A stretch of DNA of 64,000 nt from Arcobacter ellisii (GTDB taxonomy: Bacteria > Campylobacterota > Campylobacteria > Campylobacterales > Arcobacteraceae), in the NCBI RefSeq assembly GCF_003544915.1, contig NZ_CP032097.1:434001-498000 (forward strand), read 5' to 3'. Below the pieces are notes generated by a model that was not told where the DNA came from, made no database searches, and worked only from the letters and a program-made list of their open reading frames with translations. This document shows, piece after piece, positions 55,327-63,898 of this stretch. The position numbers were made by a program, and so were the translations under genes. Within the stretch, counting starts at the first letter, position 1. Each line of letters begins with the position of its first letter.

Positions 55327-55617
55327 ATGAAAAATATGAAAAAAATCGAAGTTATAGTTGAGTCGGTTTATTTAAGTAGATTATTAGATTTATTTAAACA
55401 AAAAGGAATTACAGGTTACACAATCATACGAGATATTGAGGGTTGTGGAGGACATGGTCTAAAAATGGCTGATGAAGTTACTGATGTATTTAGTAATAAC
55501 TATATTTTTACAGTTTGCAATGAAGAGAAATTTTTATTTATGATAGAAGATATTAGAGCTTTTATAAAAAAATATGGTGGTAAATGTATTATCACAGATG
55601 TTATGTTATTACAATAA
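55327..55617 (+). CDS. sbtB: SbtB-like PII-family regulator
   Basis: 96-aa PII-like protein with ferredoxin-fold strands (KKIEVIVESVYLSRLLDLF, GITGYTII, CIITDVMLL) and the glycine-rich loop EGCGGHG that marks SbtB-type proteins. SbtB binds adenyl nucleotides including cAMP in cyanobacteria and controls SbtA by direct contact. It starts three bases after sbtA. It is not a GlnB/GlnK: the uridylylated T-loop tyrosine region is absent. Binding of a particular nucleotide here is inference. Confidence 0.8.
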   Translation: MKNMKKIEVIVESVYLSRLLDLFKQKGITGYTIIRDIEGCGGHGLKMADEVTDVFSNNYIFTVCNEEKFLFMIEDIRAFIKKYGGKCIITDVMLLQ

Positions 55618-55638
55618 AAAATAGGAGAAGATTAATTA

Positions 55639-56790
55639 ATGGATAAAAACTTCAATTACTCTAGTTTAAAACTAGGTATTATTGGTGGGGGGCAATTAGG
55701 TAAAATTATGTCTCAAAAAGCAAAAAAGATGGGATTTCATGTAACTATTTTAGACCCAACAATAAATTGTCCAGCAGCTCAAGTTTCAGATAGACAAATA
55801 GTTGGTGGCTTTTATGATAAAGAAAAATTAACTCAACTTGTAAAAGAATGTGATGTTACAACTTTTGAGTTAGAACATATTGATACTCAAGTTTTAAAAG
55901 AGTTGTATGATAAAGATTATAGAATTTTTCCATCTCCTTATGTTATGGAGTTAATTCAAGATAAATATGAACAAAAAAAACTTCTTGATGAAAAAGGAAT
56001 TCCAGTTCCAAAATATAAAAGTGTACAAACAAAAGAAGATTTAATAAGTTTTGGTTTGCCAGTTATTCAAAAAGCCAAAAAAGGTGGATATGACGGTAAA
56101 GGTGTAATGCTTTTAAAAACCGAAGAAGATTTAGAAAATTGTATTAAAGTTGAATCTTTTATTGAAGAGTTAGTGGATATAGATAAAGAGTTAGCAATTA
56201 TAGTTGCAAGAAATATTGAAGGTCAAATAGCAGCTTATCCAGTAGTAGAAATGCTTTTTGATGAGAGAGTAAATATCTGTGATATTGTTATGGCACCTGC
56301 TAGAATTAGTGAAGAGATAGAAAAAAAAGCAAAAGAGATAGCAATAAAATCAATTGAAGTTTTAGATGGGGTTGGAATTTTTGGTGTGGAGATGTTTTTA
56401 ACAAAACAAGGTAGAATTTTATTAAATGAAATTGCTCCAAGACCTCATAATTCAGGACATTACACCTTTGAATCATGTGCAACTTCACAGTTTGAACAAA
56501 TAATCAGAGCAGTTACAAATCTTCCATTGGGTTCAACAAAACTGATTTCCCCATCAGTTATGGTAAATCTTTTAGGTGAAGAAGGATATGAGGGAGAGCC
56601 TTTTATTGAAGGAATTCATGATGCTTTAGAAATTCCTGAGTTATCTTTTCATTTTTATGGAAAAAAAGAGACAAAACCATTTAGAAAAATGGGACATATT
56701 ACAGTTTTAGATGAAAATCTTGATGTTGCACTAAAAAAAGCTTTAAAAGCAAAAGATATATTAAAAATTAAAGGGAGTAAAAAAATATGA
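55639..56790 (+). CDS. purK: N5-carboxyaminoimidazole ribonucleotide synthase
   Basis: ATP-grasp enzyme (383 aa) that joins AIR, bicarbonate and ATP in purine synthesis. N-terminal [20 protein letters not shown], the ATP-grasp loop [13 protein letters not shown], and [16 protein letters not shown] are family signatures. It overlaps purE by four bases. Its direct use of bicarbonate makes the neighbouring SbtAB transporter noteworthy. Confidence 0.96.
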   Translation: MDKNFNYSSLKLGIIGGGQLGKIMSQKAKKMGFHVTILDPTINCPAAQVSDRQIVGGFYDKEKLTQLVKECDVTTFELEHIDTQVLKELYDKDYRIFPSPYVMELIQDKYEQKKLLDEKGIPVPKYKSVQTKEDLISFGLPVIQKAKKGGYDGKGVMLLKTEEDLENCIKVESFIEELVDIDKELAIIVARNIEGQIAAYPVVEMLFDERVNICDIVMAPARISEEIEKKAKEIAIKSIEVLDGVGIFGVEMFLTKQGRILLNEIAPRPHNSGHYTFESCATSQFEQIIRAVTNLPLGSTKLISPSVMVNLLGEEGYEGEPFIEGIHDALEIPELSFHFYGKKETKPFRKMGHITVLDENLDVALKKALKAKDILKIKGSKKI

Positions 56791-57311
56791 AAAAACCATT
56801 AGTTGGAATTATTATGGGAAGTGATTCAGACCTTCCAGTTATGAAAGAAGCTGCAAAAATGTGTGAGTATTTTGGAATAGAGTATGAAGTTTCAGTGGTT
56901 TCTGCTCATAGAACTCCACAAAGATTATTTAAGTATTCAAAAGAGGCTGATAAAAGAGGAATTAGAGTAATAATCGCAGGAGCTGGTGGGGCTGCACATT
57001 TACCAGGAATGGTAGCTTCAATTACGCCACTTCCAGTTATTGGTGTTCCTGTTAAAACTTCATCTTTAGAGGGAATGGATTCACTTTTATCAATTGTTCA
57101 AATGCCAGGAGGAGTTCCTGTTGCTACAGTTGCTATTAATAATGCAAAAAATGCAGGAATTTTAGCAGCTCAAATATTGGGTGTTAAAGATAAAGAGATT
57201 AGAAAAAAGATTAAAGATTATAAAAAAGAGATGAAAGAAGAAGTTGAGAAAAAAGCAGAAAAATTAGAAGAAATAGAGTATGCTGAATATTTAAAACTTA
57301 TGGGAAAATAA
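56787..57311 (+). CDS. purE: N5-carboxyaminoimidazole ribonucleotide mutase
   Basis: Class I PurE (174 aa) converting N5-CAIR to [19 protein letters not shown] (about 9-23), [10 protein letters not shown], and [12 protein letters not shown] are the active-site loops. PurK next door confirms the two-step bacterial route. The C-terminal 30 residues are Lys/Glu-rich. Confidence 0.96.
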   Translation: MKKPLVGIIMGSDSDLPVMKEAAKMCEYFGIEYEVSVVSAHRTPQRLFKYSKEADKRGIRVIIAGAGGAAHLPGMVASITPLPVIGVPVKTSSLEGMDSLLSIVQMPGGVPVATVAINNAKNAGILAAQILGVKDKEIRKKIKDYKKEMKEEVEKKAEKLEEIEYAEYLKLMGK

Positions 57312-57349
57312 TTAAAGTAAAATAAAGTTAACTTTAAGTAAAATTCGCG

Positions 57350-57369
57350 TTCATTTTATTGTAAATGAA
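57350..57369 (+). promoter_or_regulatory. Hairpin in the rpsO leader
   Basis: TTCATTTTA and TAAATGAA around a three-base loop, 30 bases before the rpsO start; TAAAGTTAACTTTA (57323-57336) is a second palindrome upstream. S15 represses its own mRNA through leader structures in several bacteria, so this is a candidate site. Confidence 0.3.
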
Positions 57370-57399
57370 AAATTAACATATACCTATTAGGAGGTCAAC

Positions 57400-57672
57400 A
57401 TGGCTTTAGATCAGGAAGTAAAAGCAGCTATAATTGCAAAATACGGAAAAAAAGATGGTGATACAGGTTCATCAGAAGTTCAAATTGCTTTATTAACAGA
57501 GCAAATTAAAATTTTAACTGAACACTTAAAAGTTTTCAAAAAAGATCACTCTTCAAGATTAGGTCTTTTAAAAATGGTTGGTAAAAGAAAAAGATTATTA
57601 GCTTATTTAAGAAGAACAAACTATGCTGGATTCGTAGAATTAGTAGCTTCTTTAGGAATTAGAGCTAAATAA
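57400..57672 (+). CDS. rpsO: 30S ribosomal protein S15
   Basis: 90-aa ribosomal protein binding the central domain of 16S r[20 protein letters not shown] and the [20 protein letters not shown] block (about 49-68) are signature segments. ATG follows AGGAGG at seven bases, the strongest ribosome site in the window. A perfect terminator follows. Confidence 0.98.
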   Translation: MALDQEVKAAIIAKYGKKDGDTGSSEVQIALLTEQIKILTEHLKVFKKDHSSRLGLLKMVGKRKRLLAYLRRTNYAGFVELVASLGIRAK

Positions 57673-57695
57673 TTTTGTTTAAATTATTAAGTTTT

Positions 57696-57730
57696 AAAGG
57701 GTTGTAGTTATAACTACAACCCTTTTTTTT
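57696..57730 (+). terminator. rpsO terminator
   Basis: Perfect 30-bp palindrome AAAGGGTTGTAGTTA / TAACTACAACCCTTT followed by a T-run to 57730. Confidence 0.93.
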
Positions 57731-57827
57731 TAATTAAAAATTTTTATTTAATTGATTTTAATAACGAATCTTAATAATACTTCTTGTAAAATATATACAA
57801 AATATAAAAAAATTGGAAAATTATAAT

Positions 57828-58226
57828 ATGTTATTAACAAAAAAAAGTGAATATGCATTACTATCATTAATCTGCATTGCAAAAAGCGATGAGCCTATGA
57901 ATGTAGATGTTTTATCAAAAGAGTTAGATATATCAAAATCATTTTTAGCAAAGATTATGCAAAATTTGGCAAAACATGAATTAGTTATTTCACACAGAGG
58001 TGTAAATGGTGGATTTGCACTTAAAAAATCTTGGGAAGAGATAACGATACTTGAAATTGTAGAAGCAGCAGAAGAGAGAATGCCTATGGTATTTGAGTGT
58101 GCTCCGTCTGCTCAAAGTTGCCCAAATCATAAAGCTATGTCTTGTACAATTTGGCCTTTATTAAACAATCTTCAATTTAAAGTGAATGATTTTTTAGCTA
58201 AATTAACTTTAAAAGATATTGCTTAA
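57828..58226 (+). CDS. Rrf2-family regulator with IscR-like cysteines
   Basis: 132-aa winged-helix regulator. The ATG at 57828 gives the family-standard start MLLTKKSEYAL; a TTG five codons earlier is open but unlikely. The HTH is at about 26-50 (LSKELDISKSFLAKIMQNL), with wing RGVNGGFAL. C91, C98 and C106 lie where IscR/NsrR bind an Fe-S cluster, with slightly wider spacing (six and seven residues). It should therefore sense iron-sulfur status, NO or redox; which one is not decidable here. The stop overlaps the DHH gene's ATG. Confidence 0.85.
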   Translation: MLLTKKSEYALLSLICIAKSDEPMNVDVLSKELDISKSFLAKIMQNLAKHELVISHRGVNGGFALKKSWEEITILEIVEAAEERMPMVFECAPSAQSCPNHKAMSCTIWPLLNNLQFKVNDFLAKLTLKDIA

Positions 58227-59272
58227 TGAAACTTTTTCATATTTCTCATACTGATTTAGATGGATATGGATGTCAATTAATCACAAAAGAGTTCTTTAAA
58301 GAAGGCTATTTCTATAATGCAAATTATGGAATAGAAGTAAAATTAACAATAAAAAAAGTTTTGGAAGATATAAAAAATTTTAAAGATGAAGAGATACTTT
58401 TTTTAATTAGTGATTTGAACTTAACTTTTCAAGAATCAACTGATTTAGATGTTGATATCAATAAAATGATAGCAGAGGGTTATAAAATTAAACTTCAACT
58501 ATTAGACCATCATATAAGTGGAAAAAAAAGTGCTGAAAATTTCTATTGGTATTTTTTAGATGATAAAAGATGTGCTACAAAAATAGTTTATGATTATATG
58601 TTTGAGGAGTTTGAAGGTTTTGACTGTACAACAAGTGCTTGGTTAAAACCATTAGTTGATGCAATTAATGCAGTTGATATTTGGCTAGAAAATGAAATCA
58701 AAAATTTCGAATTTGGAAAAGTTTTAATGTCAATGGTAACAAAAGTAAAAGAGATTAATAATATTTTATTTGCAGACCAAAATAGAGAATTAAAATTTTA
58801 TCTGTTAAAAGAGGCATCAAAATTTTTAGATGAAGTTGATGGACATATAAAACTTGACAATGAAATTCATTTTATGAAAAAAGAGTTTTTAAAACTAAGC
58901 CATAAAGATGATACCTTAGATAATTTAAGTGCAAAATTTTTAGTTAAAACTTTAGAAGATGTAAAAGAGGAATTAACTGTTCTTTACAAAGGACAAAAAG
59001 GTTTATTAACTTATTGTTTAGGTTCTATTTCAATTCCTGCAAATGCATTTTTAAAAGAAAATCCTGATTATGACTTTTTTATTGATATAAATAAAAAAGG
59101 AAATGCTTCATTTAGAGCAGATGGAAAACTTGATGTTTCAATTTTAGCTACAAAACTTGCAAATGGTGGTGGACACGTAAATGCAAGTGGTGGAAAATTT
59201 GAAGATTTCAAAGAAACAATTGATTTCCAAGAAGTAAGAAACTATATTCAAAATAAATTAGATAAACTCTAA
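58226..59272 (+). CDS. DHH/DHHA1-family phosphoesterase
   Basis: 348-aa manganese-dependent phosphoesterase. Metal-binding motifs are HTDLDGYG (8-15), the Asp in LISDLNL, and LDHHISG (about 93-99). The C-terminal DHHA1 motif is NGGGHVNASGG (about 313-323). Relatives include NrnA-type oligoribonucleases and c-di-AMP/pAp phosphatases; the substrate is unclear. Coupled to the Rrf2 regulator by a one-base overlap. Confidence 0.82.
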   Translation: MKLFHISHTDLDGYGCQLITKEFFKEGYFYNANYGIEVKLTIKKVLEDIKNFKDEEILFLISDLNLTFQESTDLDVDINKMIAEGYKIKLQLLDHHISGKKSAENFYWYFLDDKRCATKIVYDYMFEEFEGFDCTTSAWLKPLVDAINAVDIWLENEIKNFEFGKVLMSMVTKVKEINNILFADQNRELKFYLLKEASKFLDEVDGHIKLDNEIHFMKKEFLKLSHKDDTLDNLSAKFLVKTLEDVKEELTVLYKGQKGLLTYCLGSISIPANAFLKENPDYDFFIDINKKGNASFRADGKLDVSILATKLANGGGHVNASGGKFEDFKETIDFQEVRNYIQNKLDKL

Positions 59273-59310
59273 TTTATATCTTTTTAGCATTCTTTTAAAT
59301 ATATTTTCTT

Positions 59311-59316
59311 TATAAT
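59311..59316 (+). promoter_or_regulatory. Candidate -10 of the CoA-binding gene
   Basis: TATAAT after a T-rich stretch, 28 bases before the start codon of the CoA-binding protein gene, with AAAGGATAT as ribosome site. Confidence 0.45.
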
Positions 59317-59343
59317 AGAACAATTTATTATAAAGGATATAAA

Positions 59344-59772
59344 ATGGAGTGCGAATTCCCAACTGTAAATTCAAAAAGTGAAGAAATATTAGAAATTTTT
59401 AAAAATACAAAAACTATAGCAATAGCTGGACTTTCACCAGATTCTGACAAAGCTTCGAATATGGTTGCAGTTTATTTACAAAATGCAGGATTTAAAATTG
59501 TTCCAGTTTATCCTAAAGAAGAGACTATTTTAGGTGAAAAAGTTTATAGAAGTATAAGTGAAATACCTTTTAAAATTGATATGGTTGATATTTTTAGAAA
59601 ACCTGATGCAATTGCTCAAATTGTTGATGAAGCAATAAAAAGAGGAGATGTTGATACAGTTTGGTTTCAACTTGGACTTGTAAATAATGAAGCAGCTTCA
59701 AAAGCAAAAGAGGCGGGTTTAAAAGTTGTACAAAATAAATGTACAAAGATAGAGCATAGAAATCTATTTTAA
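59344..59772 (+). CDS. CoA-binding domain protein (YccU type)
   Basis: 142-aa Rossmann-fold protein. TIAIAGLSPDSDKASNMVAV (about 22-41), VPVYPKEETILGEKVYRSI and DVDTVWFQLGLVNNEA are typical of the CoA_binding_2 family; a C-terminal Cys in NKCTKIEHRNL is usual. Cellular role unknown, though binding of CoA or acyl-CoA is likely. Its stop abuts the stop of the convergent histidine kinase in TTAATTAA, with no room for a terminator between. Confidence 0.8.
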   Translation: MECEFPTVNSKSEEILEIFKNTKTIAIAGLSPDSDKASNMVAVYLQNAGFKIVPVYPKEETILGEKVYRSISEIPFKIDMVDIFRKPDAIAQIVDEAIKRGDVDTVWFQLGLVNNEAASKAKEAGLKVVQNKCTKIEHRNLF

Positions 59773-61050
59773 TTAATCATTTTTTGATGTGTTGTTAAGT
59801 ATAAGTTTAGCAACACATCCAGATTTTCCATCTTCTCTATTTTTTATACTTATATTTGCTCTTAATGCGTCAGCTGCATTTTTAGCTAAAAAGAGTCCTA
59901 ATCCAACACCACTTTGATTTCCAACTCTTTTAAATGGTGCGAATAAATCAATATTTTCATCAATACCAATACCTTCATCAGTTACAGTAATGATAATCTC
60001 TTTTTTTGTTTTTCTAAGACGAATATCAATTGTTTTTTCATTTGGAGTAAATTTAATTGCATTTTGAACAAAATTTTGTAATATTTGATTAAATAGTGTT
60101 AATTGAATAGATGTATTTAGATGATTTACATTTGAGAAAAATGTAATTATTATATTTTTTTGTGCACTTAACATTCTATAATCGTTTGCTTTTTTCTTAA
60201 TATATTCAACTAAATCAATTTCTGTCGTTTGTTCAAATTGAGCACCTTCTGTTCTTCCAATATCTAAAATAGATGAAATCATAATATTCATATCATCAAT
60301 TGATTTTATTGTAAGTCTTAAAGTCTCTTCATATTGTTCAATTTCTCTTTTTTTCTTTAATGTAACTTCATTTTTTAATTTCATAACTGCAAGTGGTGTT
60401 TTAAGCTCATGTGCAGCACCTATAAACAACTCTTTTTTGAATTTTACATAAGTACCTATTCTATTTGTTAAAGAGTTAATAGAGTTGGCTAAAGAGTGAA
60501 ATTCAATAGGTAAATCTTTTGTATCAATTTGAGATAAAGAGTGTTCATCCATATTTGCAAGTTTTTTATTGATTTGCATAATTGGTTTTAAAAGTGATTT
60601 AGAAACCACTAAAGAGTATAAAAGCATTAAAATAAAACCAGGAATTGCCAAAATAAAAAGATTTTTGAAAATAACAGAGTATAAAAGTTCTCTCTCTAAA
60701 CTGATATTTTTTATGATTTGTAAAAATTCTTTATTCTCTAAATTAAATGGATAAAGTAGTTTTATATAATATTTCCCACCCATTTGATAATTAAAAAATT
60801 TAATCTCTTGTAGTTCACTATTTTTAACAACATCAATAGTTTGAAATTGCGTTTTTACAGAAGTGAATTTATCAAAAGAGATATAGTTTTTTTGAATTTG
60901 TTTTGCTTGTCCAAGCATATTTTCTTGGATATCATCATAAACAGTACTTCTAGCATATTCATAAAAGATAAAAGAGAGAGTGATAATAAAAAGCGAAGTA
61001 GCTATAATCAATTTGTTGTAAAATTGTCTATAAATACTTTTGCTTTCCAT
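59773..61050 (-). CDS. Membrane sensor histidine kinase
   Basis: 425-aa two-component kinase. TM1 is at about 12-32, a periplasmic loop spans about 33-128, TM2 is about 129-150, followed by HAMP (about 150-200). The H-box GAAHELKTPLAVMK has the phospho-acceptor H214. N-box NFVQNAIKF, G1 DEGIGID and G2 GVGLGLFLAK follow. The signal is unknown; the periplasmic sensor of about 95 residues shows no recognised fold. It lies 22 bases after its response regulator. Confidence 0.92.
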   Translation of the reverse strand: MESKSIYRQFYNKLIIATSLFIITLSFIFYEYARSTVYDDIQENMLGQAKQIQKNYISFDKFTSVKTQFQTIDVVKNSELQEIKFFNYQMGGKYYIKLLYPFNLENKEFLQIIKNISLERELLYSVIFKNLFILAIPGFILMLLYSLVVSKSLLKPIMQINKKLANMDEHSLSQIDTKDLPIEFHSLANSINSLTNRIGTYVKFKKELFIGAAHELKTPLAVMKLKNEVTLKKKREIEQYEETLRLTIKSIDDMNIMISSILDIGRTEGAQFEQTTEIDLVEYIKKKANDYRMLSAQKNIIITFFSNVNHLNTSIQLTLFNQILQNFVQNAIKFTPNEKTIDIRLRKTKKEIIITVTDEGIGIDENIDLFAPFKRVGNQSGVGLGLFLAKNAADALRANISIKNREDGKSGCVAKLILNNTSKND

Positions 61051-61072
61051 TTTTTAATACCGTACAGAGAAA

Positions 61073-61762
61073 TTATTTAAGTTTAGTGTCTTCCGCTGCA
61101 TTTGGATAACAGAATCTATAACCTCTTCTTCTAATTGTTTCAATTGTAGAGATATTTAATGGTTTATCCATTTTTTGTCTAATTTGGTTGATCGCAACTT
61201 CAATTACATTTGGAGTAACTAATTCTGGTTCTTCCCAGATTGCATCTAATAATTGTTCTTTAGAAACGATTTGATCTCTATGTCTTGCTAAGTGAGTTAA
61301 AACTTCAAAAGGTTTACCTTTTAATTCAATCTCTTCTCCCGCATATTCGATTTTTTCTTCATCAGGATTAATTACTAAATCATCAATTTCGATTACGTTT
61401 GTTCCACCAAATCTTAATCTTGCTTCAATTCTTGCAAGTAAAATATCAAAATCAAATGGTTTTTTAATAAAATCATCAGCACCAGATTTTAGTGCTTCAA
61501 TTTCAGATTCTTTATCATCTCTTGCTGAGATAATAACAACAGCTGTTCTTGAACTTCTATTTTTTACAATTTTGCAAAGTTCAATACCGTCACCATCTGG
61601 TAACATCCAATCAGTTAATACTAAATCGTAGTTTCTAATATCAATGAAATATTCTGCATCTTTGTAGTTCTCAGCAGTATCAACTTGATATCCAAAGTCA
61701 GTTAGACCTTCTTGTAGTGTTCTATTTAGTGTAATTTCGTCTTCAATAATCAAAATTCTCAT
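61073..61762 (-). CDS. OmpR/PhoB-family response regulator
   Basis: 229-aa regulator with receiver domain (acidic pair EDE at 7-9, phospho-acceptor D51 in LTDWMLPDGDG, Lys in IKKPFDFD) and a winged-helix DNA-binding domain (about 125-220, ending RRRGYRF). Such proteins bind tandem direct repeats, of interest because an 11-bp-spaced repeat lies upstream of frdC. Divergent from the PEB4-like gene. Confidence 0.93.
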   Translation of the reverse strand: MRILIIEDEITLNRTLQEGLTDFGYQVDTAENYKDAEYFIDIRNYDLVLTDWMLPDGDGIELCKIVKNRSSRTAVVIISARDDKESEIEALKSGADDFIKKPFDFDILLARIEARLRFGGTNVIEIDDLVINPDEEKIEYAGEEIELKGKPFEVLTHLARHRDQIVSKEQLLDAIWEEPELVTPNVIEVAINQIRQKMDKPLNISTIETIRRRGYRFCYPNAAEDTKLK

Positions 61763-61978
61763 AATATTCCTTAAATTTAAGTTAAATTTAATTTTGGCTG
61801 GAATTGTATCATAAAAAATAGAAAATTTAAAGCTTTTTTAAGCTAAATTTTTAAATTTCTAAAATATAAAAAAAATTTCTAAAAATTATTTTACAAACTT
61901 GCAATTTATTTACAAAAAATCAACTATTTATTAACTATGAAAAGATAAAATACGCCAAATATAATTTCAAGGAATAAA
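61763..61978. other. Divergent promoter region, response regulator / PEB4-like gene
   Basis: 216-bp, extremely A/T-rich. It contains a CTTAAATTTAAG palindrome near 61770, AGCTT-TTTT-AAGCT near 61834, and a plausible -10 TAAAAT about 30 bases before the rightward gene. No ORF or RNA gene was seen. Confidence 0.5.
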
Positions 61979-62788
61979 ATGAAAAAAATAGTGTCTAGCT
62001 TCGTTGCATCAGTTGCTTTAATTACAACTTTAAATGCAGCTGATTTTTATGCTACAGTTGATGGTGAACAAATCACTAAACAAGATATCTCAATGGCTTT
62101 ACAAGATCCAAGAATCGATTTTGATAAATTACCAGAGAATGCAAAAAAACAAGTTTTAGAGCAAATAATTAATAGAAAATTATTAGCTAAAAAAGCAATT
62201 GAGGATGGAATTGAAAAAGATCCACAATATATTGAAACAATTACAAAAATCAAAGAAGATTTAGCTTTCCAAGTATGGCAAAAAAATCAAATTGAAAAAA
62301 TCAAATTTACAGATGCAGAAAAAAAAGATTTCTATGAAAAAAACAAAGAAAAATTTGTTATGCCAGAAACTTTAGAAGCTAGTCACATTTTAGTAAAAAC
62401 TGAAAAAGAAGCTTTTGATATTATCAAACAATTAGATAAAGCTACAAACAAAGAAGAAAAATTTAAAGAGTTAGCATTAGCAAAAACAGAAGATCCAACT
62501 GGTAAAAAAAATGGTGGATATTTAGGTAAATTTGCAGCAGACCAAATGGTTCCAGAATTTTCAAGTGCAGCTAAAGCTTTAACTAAAGGTTCTTATTCAA
62601 AAGTTCCAACTAAAACACAATTTGGTTATCATATTATTTACTTAAAAGATAAAATTCCTTCAAAATCTTTAACTTTCAATGAAGTTGAAAGTAATATTTC
62701 TCAAATTTTATTAGGAAATACATATAATAAAAAAGTTAAAGAATTAACAGACGAATTAAGAAAAGACGCAAAAATAGTTATTAAGTAA
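61979..62788 (+). CDS. cbf2: PEB4/Cbf2-like periplasmic peptidyl-prolyl isomerase
   Basis: 269-aa SurA/PpiC-type chaperone for outer-membrane proteins. Signal peptide at 1-20 (TLNA cleavage). An N-terminal SurA-like helical domain (about 25-125) is followed by a parvulin domain (about 130-235, with EASHILVKTEKEA, GKKNGGYLG and FGYHIIYL). Order peb4-fba is the same as in C. jejuni. Its stop is ten bases before the fba start. Confidence 0.9.
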   Translation: MKKIVSSFVASVALITTLNAADFYATVDGEQITKQDISMALQDPRIDFDKLPENAKKQVLEQIINRKLLAKKAIEDGIEKDPQYIETITKIKEDLAFQVWQKNQIEKIKFTDAEKKDFYEKNKEKFVMPETLEASHILVKTEKEAFDIIKQLDKATNKEEKFKELALAKTEDPTGKKNGGYLGKFAADQMVPEFSSAAKALTKGSYSKVPTKTQFGYHIIYLKDKIPSKSLTFNEVESNISQILLGNTYNKKVKELTDELRKDAKIVIK

Positions 62789-62798
62789 GGAGATTAAA

Positions 62799-63866
62799 TT
62801 GGGTGTATTAGATGTAGTAAAACCAGGTGTTTTAACTGGTAGTGAAGCAAAAAAACTTTTTAATTATGCAAAAGAGAACAATTTTGCAATTCCAGCTGTT
62901 AATGTTGTAGGAACTGATTCTGTTAATGCTGTTTTAGAAGCAGCTGCAAAAGTTAATTCGCCAGTTATTATTCAATTTTCAAATGGTGGAGCAGGATTTT
63001 ATGCTGGAAAAGGTTTAAAAACTAGTGATGCAGCAGTTCTTGGTGGAATTAGTGGTGCAAACCATGTTCATACAATGGCAAAAGCTTATGGTATTCCAGT
63101 TATTTTACATACTGACCATGCAGCAAAAAAACTTTTACCTTGGATTGATGGATTATTAGATGCAGGTAAAAAACATTTTGAACAAACAGGAAGACCTTTA
63201 TTTACTTCTCATATGCTTGATTTAAGTGAAGAAAGTCTTGAAGAAAATATTGAAATTTGTGTTGAGTATTTCAAAAAAATGAATGCACTTGATATGATGA
63301 TTGAAATTGAACTTGGAATTACTGGTGGTGAAGAAGATGGTGTTGACAACTCTGATGTTGATAATGCTTTACTTTATACACAACCAGAAGAAGTTTGTTA
63401 TGCTTATGAAAAATTAAAAGAAGTTGGAGATAATTTTACAATTGCTGCATCTTTTGGAAATGTTCATGGTGTATATAAACCAGGAAATGTTGTTTTAAGT
63501 CCAAAAATCTTAGATAATTCACAAAAATATATTCAAGATAAATTAAAAACTTCTGATAAACCAGTTGACTTTGTTTTCCATGGTGGTTCAGGTTCACTTT
63601 TAAGTGAAATTAGAGAAGCTATCTCTTATGGTGTTATTAAAATGAACATTGATACAGATACTCAATGGGCAATGTGGGATGGTGTAAGAGCTTATGAAGC
63701 TAAATACCATGATTATTTACAAGGACAAATCGGAAACCCAGAAGGTGAAGATAAACCAAATAAAAATTACTATGACCCAAGAAAATTCTTAAGAGCTGGT
63801 CAAGAAACAATGATAGCTAGACTTGAAGTTGCTTTCTCTGATCTTTGTGCTTTAAATAAAAACTAA
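62799..63866 (+). CDS. fba: Class II fructose-bisphosphate aldolase
   Basis: Zinc-dependent aldolase (355 aa) cleaving or forming fructose-1,6-bisphosphate; in Campylobacterota it serves mainly gluconeogenesis. Zinc and active-site segments are HTDHAAKKLLPW, ELGITGGEEDGVD, FGNVHGVYK and VFHGGSGS. The start is TTG with TAAGGAGA seven bases upstream; no ATG is nearby. Followed by a bidirectional terminator. Confidence 0.96.
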   Translation: MGVLDVVKPGVLTGSEAKKLFNYAKENNFAIPAVNVVGTDSVNAVLEAAAKVNSPVIIQFSNGGAGFYAGKGLKTSDAAVLGGISGANHVHTMAKAYGIPVILHTDHAAKKLLPWIDGLLDAGKKHFEQTGRPLFTSHMLDLSEESLEENIEICVEYFKKMNALDMMIEIELGITGGEEDGVDNSDVDNALLYTQPEEVCYAYEKLKEVGDNFTIAASFGNVHGVYKPGNVVLSPKILDNSQKYIQDKLKTSDKPVDFVFHGGSGSLLSEIREAISYGVIKMNIDTDTQWAMWDGVRAYEAKYHDYLQGQIGNPEGEDKPNKNYYDPRKFLRAGQETMIARLEVAFSDLCALNKN

Positions 63867-63867
63867 A

Positions 63868-63898
63868 AATTTAAGAGGTTCAACCTCTTGAATTTTTT
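63868..63898. terminator. Bidirectional terminator between fba and the leftward gene
   Basis: AAGAGGTT / AACCTCTT stem within flanking A/T arms (AATTTAAGAGGTT opposite CCTCTTGAATTTTTT), ending in a T-run on the plus strand. Confidence 0.8.

Noticed and set aside
59765-59780. Possible terminator between the CoA-binding gene and the histidine kinase
   Set aside because: Only the short palindrome TTAATTAA formed by the abutting stop codons; no stem of useful length.
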